NCBI GenBank assembly: GCA_023213395.1
Contig: CM041465.1
Coordinates: 167,469,741-167,533,740 of the forward strand
DNA length: 64,000 bases
Reading direction: 5' to 3'
From: Cycas panzhihuaensis
Taxonomy: Eukaryota; Cycadophyta
The notes under the pieces are model-generated. The model was not told the origin of the DNA. It saw only the letters and a list, made by a program, of their open reading frames with translations, and did not search any database. Shown piece after piece: positions 25,127 to 36,513 of the stretch. Numbering within the stretch: position 1 is the stretch's first letter; every line of letters starts with the position of its first letter. A program made the position numbers and the translations under genes.

Positions 25127-26178
25127 TGATCCCAAAAGAGCTTAGTTGATAAAGAAGTCAATTATTAACCTTTTCTCCTTGAGATCCTGGGAGTTAGTGT
25201 AGAAATCTCAATAATATCAAAACAACAAATAGCCCATGAAAGGAAATTCTACACCAAATCATTTATTCTTGGTATTGATCCAAAATTATGAGGAGTAATA
25301 CTTTTATTAAACTATAAAAATCTCCATTTAATGGTGGAGAAATCAACTAGAAAAAAAATGGTAAAATTACAAGGAATAAATGATACAATTAGACCATAAG
25401 GGGGGTCCAACCCTCCAAAAACGCTTCTCCAAAGATGCTTCCCAAGTCAAGTCTCCAATAGCCACCTATACAAACCCTAATAGAGCTTAATTTATAGAAA
25501 GAAACCAAAATTGCATGTTTAACAATTGGGAATCATGCAAGTATAACCACTAACCACCAGAATGCATGTTGTCCAAGTGGCCTTCATGTAATTCTTAAAA
25601 AGTTATAGCTTGTAACTGATCTTAACTTACTCCAATTTAATTAAAATTTGGTACACATATAAGAAAACATATCTCCTCCACTTCCTCAAAATTTTAGCTC
25701 ATTTGTATGTCATTTGACTGCATTTTTTTTCATTTAATTATAATATGTATTTGTTGTTTTTCTACTGTCCAAGTGGCCTTCATGTAATTCTTAAAAGTTA
25801 TGACTTTTAACTAACCTTAACCAACTTTAATTCAACTCTAATTCAGTACGCATATAGGAACACATGTCTCCTCCTCTTCCTCAAATGTTTAGCTCATTTG
25901 GATGTCATTTGCCCATATTTTTATTCATTTAATCATAATATGTATTTGCTATTTTTTTCTGCTAGTTGTGGGATTAATTTTATGAAAAACAAGGCTTGAA
26001 CTCTAATCAAATGATATTTTCTAAACCCCACCTTTTGTACACATCTAGTGGGATGTGTCTTCTACCTTTACACAAAATTTCATTTAATTTTGATACCATT
26101 TGGCCATATCTCTTTCAGTTATACCAATGCCTAGCATTTTCTGCATCCTGTAAACATATGGTAGATCCTCCTGGATCA
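25127..26178 (-). repeat. 5' LTR of Gypsy-1 with internal 196-bp duplication
   Basis: This is the 1052-bp copy. The unit beginning GTCCAAGTGGCC at 25571 is repeated from 25767 to about 25962, while the left LTR has one copy (from about 20112). This accounts for nearly all of the length difference. Confidence 0.93.
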
Positions 26179-26670
26179 CATTGTCCATAAATTTAAAGTA
26201 AACACAATGATCATACTCACTTATTTTAAAATTTTGGCTCTCCATGAAGGCATCAAACTTCTTGTACCATTTCCTAGGTGATTGCTTTAGGCCATACAAT
26301 GATTTCCTGAGCCTACAAACAAGTCTTTTCTTCCATCATGTACAAACCCTTCTGTTTGATCCATATAGATTTCCTCATCTAAATCTCCATGTAGAAAAGT
26401 TATTTTTACATCTAACTACTCTAGCTCTAAATTAAGAGAAGCTGCTAATGCTAACATCACTTGAATTAAAATAAGTTTGATAACTGGGGAAAAGATCTCA
26501 TGAAAATCAATACCTACTTTCTGTACATAGCCTTTAGCTACCAATCTTGCCCTGTATTTGTCAACCTTTCCATCAACATCTGTTTTCATCTTAAAAACCC
26601 ACTTGCAACCAATAGTCTTCCTGCCATGGGGAATTTCTACCAAGTCCCATGAATTATGTTTCTTCAATGC
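26179..26670 (-). pseudogene. Copia-1 reverse transcriptase, N-terminal part
   Basis: The frame 26416-26667 opens with 'NSWDLVEIPHGRKTIGCKWV' and continues 'YRARLVAKGYVQKVGIDF', then 'LDVKTTFLHGDLDEEIYM' and 'KQSPRKWYKKFDAFM' up to 'YFKFMDN', where Gypsy-1 interrupts it. This is the typical start of a plant Copia reverse transcriptase. Stops and a frameshift lie between 26300 and 26416. Confidence 0.92.
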
Positions 26671-26961
26671 ATCTATCTCTTCCTATATATCCCTCTTCCA
26701 CTTCTCACTATAGATATCATCTACTACTTCTTGATAATATGTAGGCTCACCATCATTAGAAACCAAAGCAATAGAAGTAAATAGGATGTACCTATCAGGT
26801 GGATGATTAACTCATGTAGATCTTCTAACTATTGGCAAAGGAGTGTCCACATACTCATGCAAATCTGTTGCAGATTTATCTTTAGAAAGATCTTCGTACT
26901 CTTCTGATTCTAAAGATGGTTAGGTTTCAAACTTGACCTGTTGATGTTCATCTTTTTGCTC

Positions 26962-27900
26962 CTATTTCATTTCAACTTCTCTACTATCTAATTTTAGAAA
27001 GGGAGATTCATCAAATACAACATCTCTGTTAATGGTGATTTTATGGGCAGTAGGATCCCACAACATGTATCCCTTCACACCATCCTTATCACCATAACCA
27101 ACAAAGATATATCTCTTGGATTTTGGGTCTAACTCTAGATATTTACTTTTATTAGTCCAGGCGTAAGGATCATAACCAAAAACTTTTAAATTTGAATAGT
27201 CACATGGATGTCCAGTCCATACCTCTTCAGGAATCTTATAATCTATTGCAAGTGATGGTGACATGTTTACCAGATAGTAAGCTGTTTGAATAACTTCTGC
27301 CCACAAGCCCTGCTCCACTCCTGCATTACTTAGCATGCTTATTGCTCTTTCCAAGAGTGTCTTATTCATGTGCTTAGCAATGCCATTTTGCTGTGGAGTA
27401 TAGCTAGTGGTCTTATGTCTTTCGATCCTAGCTTCTCTGCAATAGTTCTCAAACTCCAAGGAGTTGAACTCACCTCCATTATTAGTTCTTAAACATTTGA
27501 TTATCTTACAAGTGCTATTCTCAACTAGAGCCTTAAACTGCTTAAACACACTAAAAACTTCAGATTTCCTTTTCAAAAAATAGACCCATACCTTTCTAGA
27601 GTAATTATCTATAAATATGACATAATATAATAATCCTCCACAAGATATTTTAGGGGCTGGTCCCCATACATTTAAATGCATGTAATCTAGAATGCCTTTA
27701 CTAGTGTGACTCCCTACTTTAAACCTGAGTCTATACTGCTTTCCAAAAATATAATGTTTACAGAAATCCAAATCTGAAAGCTGCAAGTTAAGAAGCAACT
27801 TATTGTTTATCAGCACCTTAAGTCCTTTCTCACTCATGTACCCAATTCTCTAATGCCATAACTGAGCTAGATCTTCTGTAGTCTTTGATGTTGTAGCTGC
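26962..27900 (-). pseudogene. Copia-1 integrase with all three catalytic acids replaced
   Basis: A 291-codon open frame (26962-27837) covers the catalytic core and C-terminal part: 'LDYMHLNVWGP', 'FIDNYSRKVWVYFLK', 'CLRTNNGGEF', 'QQNGIAKHMNKTLLERA', 'GYDPYAW' and 'RYIFVGYGDKDGVKGYMLWD'. In active Copia integrases the three positions are Asp (SDVWGP), Asp (TDNGGEF) and Glu (AERMN). Here they are Asn, Asn and Lys. Each change is G-to-A in the coding strand. The frame is otherwise long and open, so the loss is specific point decay rather than truncation. Confidence 0.93.
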
Positions 27901-28300
27901 TTAGATGACATTTGTACTTCCCATTAAAATGTAAAGATTTCCTTTATTTAAGGCTTTCATAACAACCAAGGTGCCCTTTGACACCTTTAGAACTCCTTCA
28001 TGACCTATATGCTTAAAACCACCTAAATATAGTTCACCCAAGGAAATCAGATTCCTTTGCAGATCAGGTACATGTCTAACCTCAGTTAATGTTCTGACTG
28101 CCCCATCGAACATCTTAATTTTGATGCTACCAATGCCCACTGTCTTATAAGAAACTTCATTTCCCATAATCACATCACCACCATCAAGAGGTTAGTATGA
28201 TGAGAACCAACTCTTCTGTAGACACATGTGGTGTGAAGCACCTGAATCTAATAACCAATCATGGTGATAATGAGAAAAATTACAAGCGACCAAGATATCA
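27901..28300 (-). pseudogene. Copia-1 protease
   Basis: The minus strand around 28190-28290 reads 'HDWLLDSGASHHMC', the aspartic protease active site of Copia polyproteins with Asp intact. The open frame 27901-28173 continues it with 'SIKIKMFDGAVRTLTEVRHV' and 'NLISLGEL'. A stop (about 28192) separates them. It would cut the polyprotein into its parts. Confidence 0.9.
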
Positions 28301-28369
28301 TCATCCATACCTTGATTTAACTCCACCTTATTTGCCTTCTTGGCAGGATCTTCTTTTTTTTGGAACTCC

Positions 28370-29115
28370 TTCCTTTTGTAACAATCCTTCTTGAGGTGAC
28401 CAGTCTTATTACAATGCCAACACCTGAGCTTACTCTTTTTGCTCTTTGACTTGGACCTTGATGTATCCCTAGAGTTTTATCCTCTCTCAAACATTCTACC
28501 CCTTAATGTCATGGCTTCTGGTGTGGAGGTTTCAAAACTAGATTTCCTCTGCACTTCTTCCATTAGCAAAGCACTCACAACAGAATCATAATCTAATACA
28601 TTTATAGTGCTAAAACTAATTGAGGTGACAATATTATCTTAGGATTCGGGTAATGAGAATAACAAGGTAACAACCTTATTCTCATCCTCAATTTTAACAT
28701 CAATACTAGTCAACTGACAAATAAGAGTATTAAAAATATTTAAATGCTTAGTAATTTTTGTACCTTCCTTCATCCATAACAAGTATAGTTGCCTCTTTAG
28801 GTATATTCGATTTGTTACTGATTTGGTCATATACAGGCCTTCAAACCGAGTCCATAATCTTGCTGCTGTCTCTTCCCCTACAATGTTAAATAAGACTTCA
28901 TCTGCCAAGCACAATCATATTGTGCTAAGTGTCTTTTTGTCTAAGTCATCCCAATCATCATCGTCTATCCCTGTGGGTTTCTTTGATTTACCTACAAGGG
29001 CTTTGTATAAACCCTGCGGTATAAGAATATCATGTGCTTTTAGCTTCTACAACTTGAAGTTATTCTTGCCATTGAATTTCTCCACCTCAAACTTTACGCC
29101 TACTAGTTTCGCCAT
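28370..29115 (-). pseudogene. gag: Copia-1 gag with zinc knuckle
   Basis: The start is the ATG complementary to 29113-29115 ('MAKLVGVKFEVEKFNGKN'), followed by 'LADEVLFNIVGEETAARLW' and 'RIYLKRQLYLLWMKEGT' (open frame 28639-28914). The CCHC knuckle 'CWHCNKTGHLKKDC' is at about 28382-28425. This is the standard Copia gag plan. Stops lie near 28640 and 28920. Confidence 0.9.
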
Positions 29116-29170
29116 TTGGTGTAGAAAAGCCAATACTAAAACCTTCACAAACTCGCTGCAAAACAAAAAT

Positions 29171-29184
29171 GGCTTTGATACCAC
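29171..29184 (-). other. Primer-binding site of Copia-1
   Basis: The minus strand TGGTATCAAAGCCA, two bases from the 5' LTR end, is complementary to initiator tRNA-Met apart from minor changes. Confidence 0.85.
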
Positions 29185-29186
29185 TT

Positions 29187-29807
29187 GTTGAGAATACAAG
29201 GTCCCAAACCTTAAACTACCACAAGATCTGAACTATTTTGCAACTAGTTACAGGAATCAAAATTAAGATTTAACGTGTAAGTTCTAAAATCGGAGATAAT
29301 ACAATAACATCATATATGCACCCGATATAACATGGTAAAACCCTAGTAGGGTGCTAGATAAACATCCACATAAGAAAGGTATCGATCTTTATTACTGCAA
29401 AATAGAGAAACAGTACATCTCAGTAGTAGAGTGCTCTCAGGAACAACAACCAATTGCCACCCTCATCACAGTACATTACATTACATACAACATAATAAGA
29501 AAAGCCCTAAAATAGGCTACATGAGAGGGACATCCAAGGCATGAATCTCAACTGTAGAATTTAGGGTATTTGTATTAAACGACCCTAATTCTCTTTACAT
29601 TTTAATATGGTTTACAGGGCAAATTTTTTGGGTCGGGGGCTATCGCCCACGAACCCCCTCTTAGCGGGGGGCATTTCACCCCCCCACACCCCCCAGCCAA
29701 GGGGGGCCCGCCCCCCTTGGAGCCCCTTGAGAAAGATTAGGGGGAGAAACCGCACTGAAAACATGCCAAATTTTAGCCCCAAAATATTGTTGTCATAATA
29801 TCCAACA
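29187..29807 (-). repeat. 5' LTR of Copia-1
   Basis: This 621-bp copy holds the same G/C-rich block as its partner (about 29630-29750), with the inverted repeat CCAAGGGGGG/CCCCCCTTGG at 29697-29720. It would carry the element's promoter. Confidence 0.95.
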
Positions 29808-29812
29808 ATAAA

Positions 29813-30399
29813 TATATAAATATCGATGATATACCAATATACAAGAACCACTACGATGGAAGATAGAGATGGAAAAACAACCAAACCACTCACATACTAA
29901 CTGAAGTGGGTGCTTTAGGTTCTTATTTAGGTGCAACTACCAAGGATGGAGTTGAGGGCCTAACTTCTCCTTTGACCTTAGGACTCAAAAGAGAAGCCAA
30001 AGAAAAGAAATGAGAAGATGTCAATAATGGAGAAGAGGTTCTAATGACTAATGCTTATGCCTAAGAGGGGATAGTAGCCTTACCTTACTGACAAAACATT
30101 ACCACATGAAGGTTTGAAAGGGATCAGTTAATTAGAGAAGTGATTAAGAAGGGGGTTGTTTATAGTTTAAGCTCATTAGATAACATTATTTTTGGAACTA
30201 TAGTTTATCCTCATTATGGAGAAACGATGGGATTAAGCATAAATTTTTCTTAAGAATTCAGAGTTGATAGGTTTTCTAAGTTCCAAACCCTCTAAAGTAG
30301 AAATCTAATAAGCATTATTTTCTAGGTCCTCAACCACCAAATATAGGCCCATACACTTTGGTGAGAATTTACATTACTTATCATGAAGGTACTCTAATT
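29813..30399. other. Gypsy-2 interior between integrase and Copia-1
   Basis: No clear coding trace. It contains one TAGTTTAAGCTCATTAG repeat near 30156, shared with 13405-13530. Confidence 0.45.
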
Positions 30400-31340
30400 T
30401 TAAAACTTTGTCTTTGATATGAGATTTATGGGGTCTTAGTTATCTATCATGGGTAGCTTGAGATTTAGCTTTAGAACCTAGATTATTCTATAGTATAGTT
30501 AGTTGGGTTTCAGCAATTTTTTCAAGCTCTAACACATGTGCTTCTCTCTAGAATTCATCAATAAATTCTTTCAATGAGACACATAATGATGGGATTTCAA
30601 TCTCTAAAGGAAGAATAGCTTCAACACCATAAACCAATAAGAAAGGAGTCATACCAGTGGCATTTATAATTAATGTTTGATATGCCCAAAGAGTAAGGAA
30701 TGGTTGTGCATGCTAGTCTTGATGAGAGTTGTCCATAATCTTTGTTATAATCTTAGCTAAAGTTTTATTAAATGCTACAATCTCACCATTGGCTTGGGGT
30801 TGGTATGGAGCTAATAATCTATGGGTAATATGAAATTTATCATATAGTTCACTTACATGAGGATTACAAAATAAAGTCCCATTATCTATTATAATAAGAT
30901 TAGGCACCCTAAACCTACAGATAATGTATTAGAAGATGGATATGGTAACTATCTTTCCCATACTCAAAATTAAGGGAATGGACTCACTCCGTTTCATGAA
31001 GTATTCTATAGCTATGATGATAAACTTATGCCCATTTGAGGATGGAGGAAAAATTTTTCCAACGAGTTCTAAACTCCATTAGGAAAAAGGCTAAGTAGAA
31101 ACTATAGATTTGAGCTCTTGAGCAGGTATATAAATCAATGTGGCATGTGATTAGCATTTCTTACACTTACGAATGTAATATGAACATCCTTAAACAACAA
31201 GGGCCAATAATATTCCATATAAATGATACATTGAGTGGTAGATTGGCCACCAAAATGACCTCCATATATTCTGTCATGACACTCTACCAATACAACATGA
31301 GCTTCCTCATGAGAAAGATATCATAATAAGACTCCATAGA
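30400..31340 (-). pseudogene. Gypsy-2 integrase
   Basis: On the minus strand a zinc-binding part near 31130-31320 includes 'HEEAHVVLVECHDRIYGGHF'. The core follows: 'SLELVGKIFPPSSNGH' (about 31040), where the first Asp is Glu; 'IIIDNGTLFCNPHVSE' (about 30880), with the second Asp kept; and 'PQANGEIVAFNKTLAKII' (about 30780), where the third acid (QIEAFN in relatives) is Val. The 'DNGT-F' and 'AFNKTL' wording is typical of the Tat group. Broken by stops. Confidence 0.85.
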
Positions 31341-31589
31341 ATAAATATTTATAAAGGGTTTCGTTAATAAATAGATAGCAATGAGCAGTGGCTCAAATTC
31401 TCCTTCTCTTCTTCAAGGAAGAATAAGAATGAAGAGTTTGGTTATGTAAATAGGATTTGATTTCTTTATACCAAAGATCTTCCAAAGAAATAACCTCAAC
31501 CTGGAGGACATGTTCATCAAGAAATCTATCATCCACAACTCGATTAGCATGATTTGGTAATGGTGCATCAACTATCATCTCAAAAAGAA

Positions 31590-32800
31590 CCATCCCTTTT
31601 TTAGATTTTTGATTAACTATCTAAAAATTAAATTCTTGGAATTTAACCAAATGACTTATAATATTTATCTTAGTTAGCAAGTACCTAATGGGATTTGAAC
31701 AATGAGTAAGATAGTATTACCCAAGAGATAATGGTATAATTTTTTAGTGGCAAAAACTAAAGAGAGGTATTCTTTTTTAGTGGAGGGGTAGTGGAGTTCT
31801 ATTGCAACTAACATTCTACTAATAAAATAGATAACCCACTCCCTACTAAAATTATCCTCTTAGGTTAACATAACAACTAAAGACTCTTTAGTAGAGGAGG
31901 TGTATAAAATAAATGGATTATTAAACATAGAAGATGTAAGGATAGGGGTTGAAACTAACACTTGATTTAGCTTGTCAAAGGACTTTTTTGTATGGGGATT
32001 CCAAGTAAGAGAATCTTCTTTCTTTAACAAGTTCATAATAGGTTTGGCATCTAAGGCAAAGTTAGTAATGAAATACTAGATGAAACTAAGCCTACCTAAA
32101 AAGTATTTAACTTATTTCTACATTTGAGGAGGAAGCATTTCAATGATGGCCTTAACTTTGACTGGATTAACCCTAACTCATTCATGAGAGACTATGTTTC
32201 CTAACATTTTACTAGATGTAACTACAAAGATATATTTAGTTAAGTTCAAGCAAAGATAATACTTACAACATCTTTTAAAGATAGTTCTTAAATCTTGTAC
32301 ATAATCCTATTGTCATCAAGAGAGGATAAGCATATCATCTAGATATATGGCAATTATGTTACCAATCAAATCATGAAAGATAAATACCATAGACCTTTAG
32401 TATATGGCTCTAACATTTTTCAAACTAAAAGGTATAACTTTATAAACAAAAGTTTCCCAAGGAATAATAAAAGTTGTTTTATGGTGATCCTTAGGAGAAA
32501 TAAGAATTTTATTATAACTTAGGAAACCATCCATAAGGGACATAACTTCAAAACCTATAGTTTGGTCCTAAATTTGGTCTAAAAAAGGGAGGGAAAAGTT
32601 ATCTTTAAGACAAGCATCATTGATATCATGGAAGTCAATACATATACAGATTGATTCATTCTTCTTAGCCATTGAGATTATGTTTAAAATCCATTGAGAA
32701 TAATTGATACTCTCAATAAATCTAGCTTTTAAAAGCTTTTTAATTTCTTATTTGATTATAGTTAACAAACAAAGATGTATATGCCTTTACTTTTGGCATT
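31590..32800 (-). pseudogene. Gypsy-2 reverse transcriptase and RNase H
   Basis: Minus-strand reading gives 'IKKLLKARFIESINYSQW' (about 32740), 'CICIDFHDINDACLKDNF', 'SLMDGFLSYNKILISPKDH', 'IAIYLDDMLILS' (about 32325-32350, active-site YLDD present) and the RNase H part 'WVIYFISRMLVAIELHY' and 'FATKKLYHYLLGNTI' (about 31740-31840). Wording and spacing fit the Tat group. Several stops interrupt the frame. It lies between the CargoLTR-1 insertion and the integrase. Confidence 0.85.
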
Positions 32801-33731
32801 TTGGTTTAATATTAGGGATTGTAGTGATATTGTAGATAACTATATCCAAATAAAGGCCATGCATATCACTATAATCACATGTAAAAATAGAATTGAATTC
32901 ATGAAAGAGACTCTTGAATTATGAAACCTCTTTAAGGGAGAAATCAGCTCTAACTTTAATTATTTTTAGAGTTTCACTTAACTCTAAATTAATGTAAATA
33001 ATATCCCCTATGAGCATAGCATTCCCTTCCTCAGAATAAGGAAGGGAAATTTCCACTAAAGAAGTTGGTTTTAAAGTTTGATAGGGCTAGCTAATGGATA
33101 TTTTAAATGTATCTATTTTATAAAACTTAGCTTATGATAATGAGAAGGAAGACTATACATAGATCTAACCATGTGCTCTAGAATTTCTTCATCATTTTAA
33201 AAATAATCCAAGTGATAAAGGTCAATAAGGATAGAGTTTTTTGACTTAGTGAAGTGATAGGATGATGACCTCATAAGTGGGGAAGCATTAAAAGGTAAAG
33301 GGTCATGGATTAGGAGGAAGTCAATAATTGAAGAGACTTGGGTGAAAGGGATAGGTTGATTCATGAATTATCAAGTTGAATTGAATACTCACATAAAACT
33401 AGTTTAATTGACTAAAGGATTATGGCTATAAGGAGTTACCTAAACAAGAAGTAACAGAGGGTTTTGAGAATAATTATAAGAGGGGAAAGAAATAATTAAA
33501 ATCCCATTAACTTCTCAGACCCTCATTGGCGATGTTCAATTTGACTTAGGTAAAGAAGAGGGTAAAGCAATCTCATTTTTTGATAATAAATTGGGATGTT
33601 TATATAACAAGAGCTTTCTTTCATGTCTATTAAGCCAATTGATAAAGAAAGGGGATCAAAGAAAAGAAGCTCCATTGGATACAGGAATAATTTTAAGAGG
33701 TGTAACTACTCATCCATATGGATCAATAGTC

Positions 33732-34168
33732 TATTAGAGTTAATAGTCATCACTCCACTCCCACCTTCCAACCAGAGGAGCACACCTCATCTTCTTCAAT
33801 TTACATATGTGGATGCTCAACATGTATAGGTAAGTTAAGGTAAGTTAATGTTAATTTGAGTTAAGTTTACTTTAAGTTAAGTTTGTATTATTTTATTGTA
33901 ATTTGAATTTCAGGGGTTGAGAAGTTTCTCTCCTCCCCTAAAATTATAAATATTGAGGGGTGTGCAACCTTGGTATCTTTAGACACCACCTCCAACATTG
34001 GACATTTATAACTCTCTTCAATATGGATTGAATACAATGGCTTACTTGTTCATGCTACAATGATCTATTAAGTTTTGATTATTGGATTCATGTTCAACCC
34101 TCTTCTCCTTGCATATTATTTCCCTCATCTGGTATCAAAGCTTAGTTTAGCTCTATTATTTTCCAACA
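33732..34168 (+). repeat. 5' LTR of CargoLTR-1
   Basis: It begins TATTAGAGTTAATAG (TGTTGGAG in the other copies) and, on my reading, ends TTTTCCAACA at 34168. Homology to the CargoLTR-2 LTR stops earlier, at 34127. The extra 41 bp contain a first primer-like site (34130-34140) and are also present at the 3' end of this element (43243-43283), so they are part of this copy's LTR. Confidence 0.75.
34130..34140 (+). other. Primer-binding-like site 1 of CargoLTR-1
   Basis: TGGTATCAAAG, complementary to initiator tRNA-Met. In this copy it lies inside the LTR. The matching site in CargoLTR-2 (61394-61404) abuts the LTR. Confidence 0.7.
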
Positions 34169-34170
34169 TA

Positions 34171-34185
34171 TGGTATCAGAGCAGG
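34171..34185 (+). other. Primer-binding site 2 of CargoLTR-1
   Basis: TGGTATCAGAGCAGG lies two bases after the CCAACA end of the extended LTR. It is the better match to the usual initiator-Met primer site and is the one that fits this copy's LTR end. Confidence 0.75.
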
Positions 34186-34199
34186 TTTATGATCTATTA

Positions 34200-35215
34200 T
34201 TGAAATTTTTCAAAGAAGCAAGATAATTTTGAGGCAGATTTACTCAAGGAAGCAAATACTAATTATATTCATTTTCTGCACAACGTTTCCAGCAGTTTCA
34301 TATATTTTTCATCAAGATTTACTTATTATTGAGTTATATTTATGCTATAACAAAGATAATTTATATTTTTTCCAGATTTATACAGGTGCACAATTGAAAA
34401 AATAACAAATATCAGGTTTTATCACTCTACAAGAGTTTTTTTCCATCAAGCTATATATTTTATCAAATATTTAGCATAATTTATCCTTTTTTCCAATATT
34501 TTTCAAGATCTATGCAACATTTCAGCTACAAGCTATATTTTTTCAAAGTTTTCTTTAGATCTAAGTTATATTTTTTCATATCTATATATCTTATCACATA
34601 TTTGACTATTTTCAAGAATATTTTTGTCTATTTATCTAATATTTTCTCAGATTTGTGAAGGATTTCAACTGCATGTAAGATTCATATAAGTTTTCTTCAA
34701 GATTTACATTTTTTACTTCAGATCTGCCATAATTTTCTTAGATCTAGCATATTTTACTTCAAATCTATTGTAGTGCTCTTTAGATCTGCTATATTTTACT
34801 TCAAATATGCTTGTTTTACCAGTTATCTAACCATTTTTTGATATATTCATTTAGATCTGCAATATTTAGCTACAGATATGCTATACTTACATCAAATCTA
34901 TAATATTTAGCTTAAAATCTGTAATATTTTCTTAAATTTTCTTTAGATCTACTATACATATTCTTTCATATCTATATTGTTTCATCATATATTTGATTAT
35001 ATTTTTAAGTTTTTTTATAGATCTATAATTTTTGAGGCATATTCAGCCTTCTGGAGAAGCATATACAACAGATCTCATCTATGCAAGTCTGCTACATCTA
35101 CGTTTCTAGGTTCTTTAGTTTCATTTTCAGACTTAAACACACATACACACACACATATATATATATATATATGATGCAACATATTTGAAATCTTAGATAC
35201 AAATACACATTCTTT
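34200..35215 (+). repeat. AGATCT-rich leader of CargoLTR-1
   Basis: Degenerate units of roughly 30-45 bp, built around (T)AGATCTG-CTATA-TTT and CAAATCT-ATAATATTTAGCTT, fill this kilobase. The equivalent part of CargoLTR-2 is at about 60260-61300 on the minus strand. No open frame. A CACACA/TATATA microsatellite lies at 35139-35172. Confidence 0.7.
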
Positions 35216-35871
35216 TTCAAAAAAAAAAAAAATTGGGACAAACTCATAAAATAAACTGCAGAAATTTGTTAGATACAAATATATATATACTTCTTTATTT
35301 ATTGATTTATTTTCATTAATATATTTACAAGATCTGCTATATATTCTAGGAAAGAGTTTCTTAACTTGCTTTGCCAAAAGCAGACAAAAATTTTAATTAA
35401 AAGCCCAAGAGAGGCTTTACAATCAGAAGCAAGATCATCTCTAGAAAAATTACTGCACAATCATTTAGGGCTACCAAAAATAGCCACTATAGTATTTCAT
35501 TACTGAGCATTTCTTTTCTTTGAAATATTTTTCATGATATAAATATTGTACAAAGATTATACAACTGAAAAAAAAATCAACATTTTTTTAATGTTTTTTT
35601 GTATAAATTTATATTTTTTAAAATACTCCTTACATTACAATCCTGCACTTCCCATATTGAGCAACTATTGGCTCATAATCAAAGCCTTTTCATTTGAATT
35701 AGTGCACAAGTAATAGTTGCCAACAAAAGCAACCAAAGAAGCTCATATTTTTAAAGAGCACCTGCTTGAAAATCACTTTCAAAGTTTTTTGAGTCAATAG
35801 AAATCCAAGACCAACATAAGCAAGAAGCTTCCTCAAACTACATTTCTTTGAAATGCTAATTTGAGTGACCT

Positions 35872-36093
35872 TCAAGTCCCTTTGATCTGTAAGATTTCTA
35901 TTATATTGTCAACAGCAAGATTAGAAAGTTTATCAAATAAATAAAATATAGGTGAGAACCTTTCTATTGGCCAGCTAGTAAAAGTTATATAATTTTTTGC
36001 TTCATGAGTTAAGAACATAACTGGAAGAATCTTTTTTGATTCCCTTCTTGAATTCAAGTAGAGTTGCCCATCACTACATTGCTTGAAAGACAT
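35872..36093 (-). pseudogene. Unidentified coding-like frame in the CargoLTR-1 cargo
   Basis: The frame of 73 codons has a balanced composition ('FTSWPIERFSPIFYLFDKL') unlike the AT-driven chance frames around it. I do not recognise the protein. It is on the strand opposite to the tryptophan synthase fragment, so if real it is a second captured exon or part of a multi-gene capture. The frame closes soon after an ACAG, as an unspliced exon or intron joint might. Confidence 0.3.
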
Positions 36094-36513
36094 CTTTGGA
36101 AAGTAAATAAAGTTTCATAAGCTAAAAGATCAAAAGGCTACACTTCAACCAATGCAACTTTGAAATATCACATTGATACTTATTGAATATCAAGATTAGG
36201 ATTGTTAATTAATTGTGTAGTTAGTGTGTGAAAACCCAAAAAAAAGGGGAATCCAATAACTGAAAAATGTTAATGAATCACTTCAATTCTCTCACTACAA
36301 ACATTTTAAAATAGAATCAAGCCATCTCCACAAGCTCTCAGCGTGATAAAGGTGTTATGCAAAGACCATGAACCCTTCATATAAAGCTTAACTTGGTCTG
36401 AAAAGCTACACAAATCTTAGGGATATACGCGGTTATGGGACTAAGAATCATTCTCGTTACCTTCCAAATAGTATCAGTTTTTGATCTATGACTTTTGCAT
36501 ACAGATTACATTA

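Larger units (their letters stand above)
19668..26178 (-). mobile_element. Gypsy-1: full-length Gypsy retrotransposon inside Copia-1
   Basis: LTRs at 19668-20489 and 25127-26178 bracket gag, protease, reverse transcriptase, RNase H and integrase in Gypsy order on the minus strand. The insertion point is inside Copia-1 reverse transcriptase, a few codons before YVDD. Flanks CATTA (19663-19667) and CATTG (26179-26183) differ at one base, and removing the element restores the Copia frame 'FMDNG-FIILVLYVDD'. The primer site is of initiator-Met type. LTR divergence by eye is about 7%. The length difference of the LTRs comes from a 196-bp tandem duplication in the right one. Frameshifts and stops inactivate it. 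Confidence 0.95.
18019..29807 (-). mobile_element. Copia-1: full-length Copia retrotransposon with nested Gypsy-1
   Basis: Both ends are clear: LTRs of 626 and 621 bp start TGTTGAGAATAC and end ATATCCAACA, and the element is flanked by a perfect 5-bp duplication ATAAA (18014-18018 and 29808-29812). The primer site for initiator tRNA-Met and the A/G-rich tract lie where expected for minus orientation. Domains run gag, zinc knuckle, protease, integrase, reverse transcriptase, RNase H, which is Copia order. Gypsy-1 splits reverse transcriptase; without it the element is about 5.3 kb, a normal Copia length. LTR divergence by eye is about 8-9%. Many stops, and all three integrase catalytic acids are replaced. 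Confidence 0.95.

Noticed and set aside
33732-34168. A solo LTR
   Set aside because: A primer site follows it and a matching LTR with a polypurine tract lies at 39712, so it is the 5' LTR of a full element.
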